From contig NZ_JAJNDA010000008.1 of the NCBI RefSeq assembly GCF_021026295.1, positions 62,001-126,000 of the forward strand: DNA of 64,000 bases, in the 5' to 3' direction. The stretch's first letter is position 1. Each line of letters begins with the position of its first letter. The translations under genes and the position numbers were made by a program. Below are positions 34,874 to 42,243 of the stretch, one piece after another. The stretch is from Actinomycetospora soli. GTDB lineage: Bacteria > Actinomycetota > Actinomycetes > Mycobacteriales > Pseudonocardiaceae. Below the pieces are notes generated by a model that saw only the letters and a list, made by a program, of their open reading frames with translations, ran no database searches and was not told the DNA's origin.

Positions 34874-37800
34874 CCTCGGACTCGGTCCCGCCGGCCACGG
34901 CCCGCGCGACCGGCGACGGGACCCGCCCCGACCCGTCGTCGGGACGGGACGACGAGCGGGTGCTGCGCCGGTGGCGCTGGATCGCGATCGTGCTCGGCGG
35001 TCTCGGCTCGGTGCTCGCGCTCGTCTACCCGTTCCTGCCGGTGGTGCAGGACACGGCGACGATCCAGTGGCCGAGCGCGACCACCGGCACCCGCTCGGTC
35101 GACGCCCCGCTCGTGGCGTTCCGCCCGGAGTCGATGACCGCCACGATCCCGTGCGCAGCCATCCGCAGCCTCGACGCCCGCGCCACCCAGCGCGCGACCG
35201 TGCTCTCCACGACGCCGCCGCTCTCCCCGCAGGGCAACCAGGTGGGCATGCAGCTGTTCGTCGACGACGGGCAGCTCACCGTGGCCGACCGCGGCCAGCA
35301 GGCCGCGCAGGAGCCGGTCCCGGCCGGCCCGTGCAACGTCACGATCACCTCGGACTTCTCCGAGACCGTGATCAACCTCGGTGCGGGCGCCGACACGGTG
35401 CTGGGCGGCGACTTCCGCCCGCAGGTCGTCGGCATCTACTCCGACCTCGACCAGAACCGCGACCCGGTCGCCGGGACCAGCGTCTCGATCACTCCGGACA
35501 CGCGCTTCCAGACGACCGCCACCGAGCTCAAGACGGCCGCCGGCATCCTCGCGATCCTGTGCTTCCTCGGCGCGGTGTGGGCGCTGCACGTGCTCGACAC
35601 CCGCGCCGGCCGCCGCGCCCCGCGGCTCGCCCCGCGCCGCTGGTGGGTGCCGACCTGGCGGGACGGCGTGGTGGTCGCCGGGCTCGCGGTCTGGGCGGTC
35701 ATCGGCTCGCAGACCTCCGACGACGGGTACATCCTCGGGATCGCCCGGGCCCGCGAGAGCGCCGGCTACATCGGCAACTACTACCGCTGGTTCAACGTCC
35801 CCGAGGCGCCGTTCGGCTGGTTCTACGAGCTGTACTCGGTCTGGGTCCAGGTCAGCGACACCGTGCTGTGGATGCGCCTGCCCTCGGTGTTCATGGGCAT
35901 CGTGTCCTGGCTGCTCATCAGCCGGGAGATGCTGCCCCGCCTCGGCCAGCAGGTGCGGCGCTCGAAGGCCGCGGGCTGGGCCGCCGCGATGGTCTTCCTG
36001 ATGTTCTGGCTGCCGTTCAACAACGGCCTGCGCCCCGAGCCCGTCGCCGTCATCTCCGCCCTGCTCGCGTTCTGCTCGGTGGAGCGGGCGGTGGCCACCC
36101 GGCGGCTCGCGCCGGTCGCGCTCGGCCTCGTCGCCGCCGCGTTCGCCCTCGCCGCGACCCCGACCGGCCTCATGGCCGTCGCCCCGTTCCTCGCCGCCGC
36201 CCGGCCGCTGTTCCGGCTCGTGCAGGAGCGCGTGGCCCGGCTGGGCTGGCTGCCGGTGGTGCTGCCGATCCTGGCGTCCGGGTTGATCGTGCTGGTCGCG
36301 ATCTTCGCCGACCAGACCTACGCCGCGGTGATGGAGGCCAACCGGGTCCGCTTCAACCTGGGACCGAACTACACCTGGTACCAGGAGGTGGTCCGCTACG
36401 AGTCGCTGTTCTCGGTCTCCGCGGACGGCTCGCTGGAACGCCGGGCCCCGGTGCTGCTGCTGATCCTCGGGCTCGTCGTGTGCCTCGTCGTCCTGCTGCG
36501 GCGCAACCGCATCAAGGGCGCGGCGCTCGGACCGTCGCAGCGCCTCATCGGCACCACGCTGCTCGGCTTCCTCGTGCTGGCGCTGACCCCGACCAAGTGG
36601 ACCCACCACTTCGGCGCGTTCGCCGCGCTCGGGTCGGGCATGGCGGCGCTGACCGCGCTCGCGACGTCGTCGGACGTGCTGCGCTCGCGCCGCAACCGCT
36701 CGCTGTTCCTCGCCGCGGTGTTCGCGACCCTCGCGCTCGCCTTCACCGGCCCGAACACGTGGTGGTACACGAACAACTGGGGCGTCCCCTGGAACGACAA
36801 GCCGCCCTCCTACAACGGCCACCAGGCCTCCACCCTGCTCCTCGGCGTCGCGTTCCTCTTCCTCGTCGTCGCGGCCATCGAGCACCTCCGAGGCATCCCG
36901 GAGGAGCGGCGCGACCCGTCGTCGGGAAAGACCTCCTTCCTGACGACGGCCTCGGCGCCGCTGCGCGAGCGCGTCCGCCGGCTGCGGGGGTCGCGCTCGG
37001 CGGGTGCCGTGGAGCGGCGCGCCCGGGCGCTGCGGCTCGGCTCGGCGCCGATCGCGGTGATCTGCGGGGCGCTCGTGCTGTTCCAGATGGCGTCGATGGG
37101 CAAGGCGATCGACAAGCAGTGGGACAGCTTCTCGCTCGGCGGTGACGTGCTCCGCAACGTCTTCTCGTCGTCGTGCGGGCTGGCCGACCACGTGCGCGTC
37201 GAGGGCAGCCCGGAGGCCGGGATCCTGCCGACGGCGCCGCCGTTCACCGGGCTCGTCCCCTCGGCGCGCGGGGTGCTGCCGATCGTGGCGCCGCAGGTGC
37301 CGCTCGCGCCCGGCCAGCAGCCCGCGCCGCTGCCGCCGGACACCGTGCCGGCCTCGAGCCCGCTCGCGCAGCTCGTCGACCCGAACCCGGTCAACGAGGG
37401 CTTCCACGCCGAGGACGCCGTGCCGCCGACCGGCGGCGGAACCGGGGTGTCGGGCTACGAGTACACGCTGCGCAACGACCTGTCGTCGCAGGTCCTGGGC
37501 ACGTTCGACCCCGAGGGCCGGGCGACCGGGACGCTGCGCACGCCGTGGCAGTCGGTGGACGACTCGCTGCGCGCCGGGACCACCCCGCTGGTGATCTCGG
37601 TGGCCGGACGACTCGACGGCGGGAACTCGCTGTTCCTGCAGTACGCGAAGCGCTTCCCCGACGGCCGCATCCAGATCCTCGGCTCCGACCAGCTCGGTGG
37701 CGGCAGCGGCAACGAGCCGCCGTGGCGGGAGATCAAGGTCAACCTCTCGACCACCAAGGGCGCGACCGCCGACGAGGTGCGGCTCGTGGCCCAGGACCGC

Positions 37801-38262
37801 TCGCTCGGCCCGGACGGCTGGATCGCGATCGCCCCGATGCGCGGGCCGAAGCTGGTGCCGTTCACGCAGGCGGTCGGGACGCAGCCGGGCTACCTGGAGT
37901 GGCCGGTGCAGTTCGCGTCGCCGTGCCTGCGGCCCTTCGACGTGGCCGACGGCATCGCCGAGGTGCCGACCTACCGGCTCATCGCCGACGCCTCCCAGTT
38001 CCGGATCGGCGGCGAGACCTGGTCGCAGCCCTCGGCGGGTGGCCCGATGGGCTGGATCGAGGTGCTGGAGCGCCAGCAGGACGTGCCGTCGTACCTCGAG
38101 GGCGAGGCGACCCTGGACTGGGGCCGCATCGAGGCCCTGGAGCCGTACGCGCCGGGCACGGTGGCGCCGCAGGTCGTGCACGGCGAGAAGACGGTGTGGG
38201 GCACCCACAGCGAGGGCGAGATCGGCGACCCGCCGCCGGGGATCCCGTCGCCGGAGAGGTGA
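34867..38262 (+). CDS. Arabinosyltransferase, EmbA/B/C family (Emb-1)
   Basis: A 1131-residue GT-C glycosyltransferase that polymerises arabinan from decaprenyl-phospho-arabinose; the family is the ethambutol target. About 13-15 membrane helices follow a periplasmic loop (residues about 60-220). Catalytic Asp285-Asp286 lie in SQTSDDGYILGIARARESAGY-like sequence after helix 2; RLPSVFMGIVSWLLISREMLPRLG, NNGLRPEP, ATPTGLMA and [14 protein letters not shown] are family motifs. The C-terminal half holds carbohydrate-binding modules (CGLADHVRVEGS...DWGRIEALEP). A palindrome encoding PSSGKTSFLTTAS (36913-36948) sits in a cytoplasmic loop. Which of embA, B or C it equals is undecided. Start is GTG 34867, possibly coupled to a mini-ORF. 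Confidence 0.95.
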   Translation: MLTSDSVPPATARATGDGTRPDPSSGRDDERVLRRWRWIAIVLGGLGSVLALVYPFLPVVQDTATIQWPSATTGTRSVDAPLVAFRPESMTATIPCAAIRSLDARATQRATVLSTTPPLSPQGNQVGMQLFVDDGQLTVADRGQQAAQEPVPAGPCNVTITSDFSETVINLGAGADTVLGGDFRPQVVGIYSDLDQNRDPVAGTSVSITPDTRFQTTATELKTAAGILAILCFLGAVWALHVLDTRAGRRAPRLAPRRWWVPTWRDGVVVAGLAVWAVIGSQTSDDGYILGIARARESAGYIGNYYRWFNVPEAPFGWFYELYSVWVQVSDTVLWMRLPSVFMGIVSWLLISREMLPRLGQQVRRSKAAGWAAAMVFLMFWLPFNNGLRPEPVAVISALLAFCSVERAVATRRLAPVALGLVAAAFALAATPTGLMAVAPFLAAARPLFRLVQERVARLGWLPVVLPILASGLIVLVAIFADQTYAAVMEANRVRFNLGPNYTWYQEVVRYESLFSVSADGSLERRAPVLLLILGLVVCLVVLLRRNRIKGAALGPSQRLIGTTLLGFLVLALTPTKWTHHFGAFAALGSGMAALTALATSSDVLRSRRNRSLFLAAVFATLALAFTGPNTWWYTNNWGVPWNDKPPSYNGHQASTLLLGVAFLFLVVAAIEHLRGIPEERRDPSSGKTSFLTTASAPLRERVRRLRGSRSAGAVERRARALRLGSAPIAVICGALVLFQMASMGKAIDKQWDSFSLGGDVLRNVFSSSCGLADHVRVEGSPEAGILPTAPPFTGLVPSARGVLPIVAPQVPLAPGQQPAPLPPDTVPASSPLAQLVDPNPVNEGFHAEDAVPPTGGGTGVSGYEYTLRNDLSSQVLGTFDPEGRATGTLRTPWQSVDDSLRAGTTPLVISVAGRLDGGNSLFLQYAKRFPDGRIQILGSDQLGGGSGNEPPWREIKVNLSTTKGATADEVRLVAQDRSLGPDGWIAIAPMRGPKLVPFTQAVGTQPGYLEWPVQFASPCLRPFDVADGIAEVPTYRLIADASQFRIGGETWSQPSAGGPMGWIEVLERQQDVPSYLEGEATLDWGRIEALEPYAPGTVAPQVVHGEKTVWGTHSEGEIGDPPPGIPSPER
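36913..36948. repeat. Full palindrome of the CCCGACGACGGG motif inside Emb-1
   Basis: GACCCGTCGTCGGGAA, spacer AGACCTCC, TTCCTGACGACGGCC. The two halves are inverted copies of the short motif found alone elsewhere in the window. Read in frame it codes for DPSSGKTSFLTTAS in a hydrophilic loop of Emb-1 between the transporter-like helices and the C-terminal domain. Confidence 0.7.
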
Positions 38263-38269
38263 TCCGGTT

Positions 38270-38301
38270 CCCGACGGCGGGTCGCGTGGCCCGTCGTCGG
38301 G
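38270..38301. terminator. Hairpin terminator after Emb-1
   Basis: CCCGACGGCGGG (38270-38281) pairs with CCCGTCGTCGGG (38290-38301) with one mismatch, loop TCGCGTGG, 8 nt after the Emb-1 stop. The right arm is the dispersed CCCGTCGTCGGG motif. Confidence 0.75.
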
Positions 38302-38333
38302 GGCGTCGGCGGGGCGGCCGGCGGAACGGCGGC

Positions 38334-38399
38334 AAGATCTCATCCGGCGGAGCGAAGTGATCGCTCAGCGATCACATTGCTCCGCTGGTCCGGATCTTG
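38334..38399. repeat. CAAGATCT-family palindrome, copy 2
   Basis: AAGATCT at the left, CGGAGCGAAGTGATCGCTCA pairing with GCGATCACATTGCTCCG, and CCGGATCTTGG at the right. Same length and layout as copies 1 and 3. Confidence 0.88.
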
Positions 38400-38505
38400 G
38401 GTCGCCCGGGGTGCGGCCGCCCGCCAAGGGACTCGCCCCTCCACCGGGGGTGGCGCCGGCCGGTCCGGAGCGGTATGAGGCGCCGGGCACCGCGGCCCTG
38501 GGCCG

Positions 38506-38572
38506 CAAGATCTCAGCCGGCGGAGCGAAGTGATCGCTGAGCGATCACATCGCTCCGCTCGATCAGATCTTG
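38506..38572. repeat. CAAGATCT-family palindrome, copy 3 (best conserved)
   Basis: Exact terminal inverted repeats CAAGATCT (38506-38513) and AGATCTTG (38565-38572). Core GCGGAGCGAAGTGATCGCT, one G, then AGCGATCACATCGCTCCGC: nearly perfect. It ends 13 nt before the gtrA stop. Confidence 0.9.
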
Positions 38573-38584
38573 CTGCGCGGAGCG

Positions 38585-39037
38585 TCAGCTCCTGAACAGC
38601 ACCCACTTCATGACGACGAAGTTGATCGTCGTCGCGCAGGCCTGGGCGACGAACCACGACAGCACCGAGGCGACGAGCGGCGGGTTCACCGACGGCGCGT
38701 CCATCAGGTGCAGCACCAGCGACGCGACACCGACGTTCACGGCGAACGTCGACCCGTACAGCACCACGAAGCCCAGGAACTTCGCCCCGCCGCCGGAGGA
38801 CGCGGCGAACGTGAAACGCCGGTTCAGCAGGTAGGCGGTCGTCGTGCCGAGGATGAAGGACACACCCTTGGCGAGCGGCGCCCAGACCCCGAGGGCCAGG
38901 AGCAGCTGGTAGACGCCGAGGTCGACGCACGCCGCGACGCCGCCGATCAGCACGAAGCGCACGAGTTGCGCCTTGAGGCCCAGCGCGGCGGGGGCGACCG
39001 CCGCCTCCGCGGGACCGACGTTCTCCTCGACGCTCAC
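38585..39037 (-). CDS. GtrA-like membrane protein
   Basis: A 150-residue protein with four helices and the GtrA signature (LVRFVLIGGVAACVDLGVYQLLLALG, SFILGTTTAYLLNRRFTF, FLGFVVLYGSTFAVNVGVA, INFVVMKWVLF). The mycobacterial homologue beside dprE1 (Rv3789) has been proposed to anchor or flip decaprenyl-phospho-arabinose or to recruit arabinosyltransferases. Here it is antisense to the Emb genes and converges with Emb-1; its start is 65 nt from the divergent Emb-2 start, so they may share a promoter region. Confidence 0.93.
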   Translation of the reverse strand: MSVEENVGPAEAAVAPAALGLKAQLVRFVLIGGVAACVDLGVYQLLLALGVWAPLAKGVSFILGTTTAYLLNRRFTFAASSGGGAKFLGFVVLYGSTFAVNVGVASLVLHLMDAPSVNPPLVASVLSWFVAQACATTINFVVMKWVLFRS

Positions 39038-39102
39038 GCCTCCCGATGGTAGGCACCCTCCCCCACCGGCCGGTCACCGCACCGTCGATACCGTTTCCAC
39101 CC

Positions 39103-42100
39103 ATGGCCGTCGTCGAGGACACCCCCGTGCACGTCACGGAGGACGATCCCCGGAGGACCCCCTCACGGCGGACGATCCGCTCCGGGTGGTTCCTCGCGGC
39201 CCTCGCGGCGGTGACCGTGCTGCTGGGGGTGGCGATCCCCTTCGCGCCGGTCACCGCGGACGACCCGGTGGTCTCCTGGCCGAAGGCGGGCCAGCCGGCG
39301 ACCTCCACGAGCGTCCCGCTGGTGCCCTACCGCCCGCTGGCGATGACGGCCGAGGTCCCGTGCCAGGCCCTGCGCGGCGGCGGGGACGCGCTGCGCACCC
39401 AGCCCGCGAGCGCCGGCACCCCCGGGCGGGGCCTCACCGTCTCGAGCTCGGGCGGTCGGGTCACCGTCACGAGCGACGGCGCCACCCTCGTCGACGAGGT
39501 CCTCCCCCTCACCCCGTGCCTCTACCGCTACGCCAACGACGGCACGACGACCACGCTCACGCGCGACGGGCAGCAGCTCTACGCCGCGCCGGGGCAGGCC
39601 CCGCAGGTCGCCGAGCTCGCCACCGACGCCCCCGGGACGCCCGGCCTCGCCGCGACCGTCCATCCGGACGACCGCTACTCCAGCGTCCCGTCCGGGCTGA
39701 AGCTGACGCTGCTGATCCTGCACGTCCTCGCGCTCGCCGCGACGATCGTGCTCGCCGCGCGGCGCTGGTGGGGCCGGAACGACGGCGGGTTCGTCCGGCC
39801 CCGGTTCCACGGCGCCGACGTCGCGGTCGGGGTGGTGAGCGCGGCCTGGGTGGTCCTCAGCCCGCTGCAGAACGACGACTCCTGGTACCTGCTCATGGCC
39901 CGCAACGCCGGGGCGACGGGGTACGTCGGCAACCAGATCTACATGTTCGACGCGACGGAGAACCCGTTCGTCGGCAGCCAGTACCTGATGTCGATGTGGG
40001 GGTCGGTCGGGAACTGGCTCGGCATGCCCGGGTGGGGCCTGCTGTGGATGCGGATCCTGCCGCTGCTGCTCGGCCTGCTCACCTGGTTCCTGCTGCGCGG
40101 CGTCCTCGCCACGGCGCTGGGCCGGATCGAGCGGCGCCGCTGGGTTCCCTGGACGCTGCTCGGCGCGCACCTGGCGTGGTTCCTGCCGTACGGGATGGCG
40201 CTGCGCCCCGAGGTGTTCATCGTCCCGGTGTTCGCGGGCGTGCTGCTGCTCGCGGAGATCGCGCGGAAGCGGGACGCGGTCGGACCGCTGATCCCGGCGA
40301 CGGCGCTCGCGGCCCTGTCCGTGACCATCTCGCCGTCGGGCCTGGTCTCGGCCGCACCCGTCGTCGTGACCCTCCCCTGGCTCTTCCGCTGGCTCCGCAC
40401 GACGAGCTGGCGGACGCGGCTCGGCGTCGTCGGAGCGGTGATCGCGGCGGGGACGATCGCGATCCCGGTGGGGTTCGGCGACGCGACCCTGGGCGACGTC
40501 GTCGAGGCCACCGGCGTGCACTCCTGGTACTACGTGACGTTCCCCTGGTACGAGGAGTGGGCGCACTACCGGACGCTCATCGAGACCGGGACGTGGGGCC
40601 GCCGCCTGCCGGTGCTGCTCACGCTGGTCCTGCTCGTGATCGTCTCGATCGGCTCCGGACGACGCGGCCGCTCCGACGGCCCGCTGCACGCCTACACGCT
40701 CTCCACCGCGGTGACGACGGCGGTCGCGCTGTTCCTCCTCGCGCTCGGCCCGACGAAGTGGGTCAACCACTTCGGCGCGATCGCCGCCCCGGGCACGCTG
40801 CTGCTCGCGCTCGCGATGCTGCAGACGCCGCTGCCGCGCCGACCGGGCGCGCTGGTCACCGGGGCCGGGGTCGCGCTGCTCACCGGCGCGACGGTGCTCG
40901 GGTTCGCCGGCCCGAACGTCTGGAAGCCCTACTCCGACCGCGGCCAGCCGTTCGGCAAGCACCTCGACCCCGACCTGTCGATGCTCGACATGGAGCAGCT
41001 CGCGCCCCACATCGGGCCGCTCTACCTGCGGCAGTTCTGGTGGTGGCTGGGGCTGGCCCTCGCGACGGCCCTGTTCGTCGCCTGGCGCCGGCGGAACCGG
41101 AAACCCACGTTCGGCATCACGCCCGACCGTGCGGTGCTCGTCCCGTCCGTCGTCATGACCGCGCTGCTGATGGTCGCGGTGATGGTCTACGCGCCCGTGA
41201 TCCAGGCGCCGGGCTGGTCGGTGGCGGGCGCGCAGCTGCAGGCCCTCGCCGGCCGGCCCTGCCAGCTGTCGAACTCCGTCGAGGTGATGGAGCGGACCCC
41301 CGCCGATCTCGGCGGACCGGTCACACCCGCCGTCGGGACCGGGGACTTCGCCCTCACCGAGCCCGGCAACGGCGGTCCCGACGAGGCCCCGGTCCCGCCG
41401 CCCGGGCCCGCGCCCGGCGGGACGGGCCCGGCGATGTGGCACGACGCCGTGACCAGCGACCCGAACCTCCCGCAGCAGGGCACGGGCCTCGGGACCCTGA
41501 CGACGGGCTGGTACCCGGTGCCCGCGCAGTCGACCGCGACGCACGTCGTGGTGCCGGTGGCGGGCAACGACCCCGACCAGCAGCGGATCGTCCTCGAGTT
41601 CGGCTACGGCCCGGCCGCCGCGCCGACCCGCACCACGGCGGTGACCGTCAACCCCGCGAACGGGCTGACGGCGCGGCAGTGGCAGGAGGTCCCCGTCCTG
41701 CTCCCCGGCGACCGGCCGAGCGCCGTGCGTCTGGTCGCCGAGGACCGCGTCGCCGGCCCGGACACCGCGCTGGCCGTCGCCCCGCCGCACCTCGCGGCGA
41801 TGCAGCCGGTGCAGTCGCTGACCGGTCCGGACGCCTACGGCAACGGACCGGGCACCGGCCCACCGGTCTTCGCCGACCAGCTCTCCGCGGTGCTGTGGCC
41901 GTGCGTGAACCAGGTGGCGGTCCAGCACGGGATCGCGCCGACGCCGGTGGTGCGCCTGCAGGCCGCGGAGAACACACCGGACTTCATCCTCACCAACCCG
42001 ACCTACGAGTCGTGGGGCGGCACGATGGTGCAGTCCGAGCGGACGTGGGCGACCGTGCGCATCTACTCCACCGTGACGGCGGGCGGACCGCCCACGCTGC

Positions 42101-42243
42101 AGTGGGGCAACGTCGACCGGATCGTCTACGACCACCCGACGGACAACTACGACCTCACGGTCGGCTCGGTGACCCGCAGCGGCCTGACCCGGTTCCCGAC
42201 CCTCGCGTCGGAGGCGTACTCGGGGCGTGAGTACCTCGGGTAG
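39103..42243 (+). CDS. Arabinosyltransferase, Emb family, divergent member (Emb-2)
   Basis: A 1046-residue Emb paralogue. Topology is as in Emb-1, but the catalytic region reads PLQNDDSWYLLMARNAGATGY (Asp258-Asp259) in place of SDDGYI, the later motif is LGPTKWVNHFGAIA in place of PTKWTHHFG, and SPSG replaces TPTG. The C-terminal lectin-like half is shorter, with a Pro/Gly-rich linker near 760. These changes suggest the EmbA-like or otherwise specialised subunit of a heterodimer. ATG at 39103. The last 17 nt overlap the start of Emb-3. Confidence 0.94.
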   Translation: MAVVEDTPVHVTEDDPRRTPSRRTIRSGWFLAALAAVTVLLGVAIPFAPVTADDPVVSWPKAGQPATSTSVPLVPYRPLAMTAEVPCQALRGGGDALRTQPASAGTPGRGLTVSSSGGRVTVTSDGATLVDEVLPLTPCLYRYANDGTTTTLTRDGQQLYAAPGQAPQVAELATDAPGTPGLAATVHPDDRYSSVPSGLKLTLLILHVLALAATIVLAARRWWGRNDGGFVRPRFHGADVAVGVVSAAWVVLSPLQNDDSWYLLMARNAGATGYVGNQIYMFDATENPFVGSQYLMSMWGSVGNWLGMPGWGLLWMRILPLLLGLLTWFLLRGVLATALGRIERRRWVPWTLLGAHLAWFLPYGMALRPEVFIVPVFAGVLLLAEIARKRDAVGPLIPATALAALSVTISPSGLVSAAPVVVTLPWLFRWLRTTSWRTRLGVVGAVIAAGTIAIPVGFGDATLGDVVEATGVHSWYYVTFPWYEEWAHYRTLIETGTWGRRLPVLLTLVLLVIVSIGSGRRGRSDGPLHAYTLSTAVTTAVALFLLALGPTKWVNHFGAIAAPGTLLLALAMLQTPLPRRPGALVTGAGVALLTGATVLGFAGPNVWKPYSDRGQPFGKHLDPDLSMLDMEQLAPHIGPLYLRQFWWWLGLALATALFVAWRRRNRKPTFGITPDRAVLVPSVVMTALLMVAVMVYAPVIQAPGWSVAGAQLQALAGRPCQLSNSVEVMERTPADLGGPVTPAVGTGDFALTEPGNGGPDEAPVPPPGPAPGGTGPAMWHDAVTSDPNLPQQGTGLGTLTTGWYPVPAQSTATHVVVPVAGNDPDQQRIVLEFGYGPAAAPTRTTAVTVNPANGLTARQWQEVPVLLPGDRPSAVRLVAEDRVAGPDTALAVAPPHLAAMQPVQSLTGPDAYGNGPGTGPPVFADQLSAVLWPCVNQVAVQHGIAPTPVVRLQAAENTPDFILTNPTYESWGGTMVQSERTWATVRIYSTVTAGGPPTLQWGNVDRIVYDHPTDNYDLTVGSVTRSGLTRFPTLASEAYSGREYLG

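Larger units (their letters stand above)
38263..38584. other. Intergenic region between converging Emb-1 and gtrA with two repeat copies
   Basis: 322 nt holding a terminator hairpin (38270-38301), two palindromes of the CAAGATCT family (38334-38399 and 38506-38572) and about 105 nt of GC-rich sequence between them in which I see no gene. The two elements are in the same orientation. Confidence 0.75.

Noticed and set aside
34582-38343. A 1253-residue open frame on the minus strand, and similar long frames antisense to Emb-2 and Emb-3
   Set aside because: These are shadow frames caused by third-position GC bias opposite real Emb genes; the translation is Arg/Gly/His/Asp-rich without domains, and the plus-strand frames carry full family motifs.
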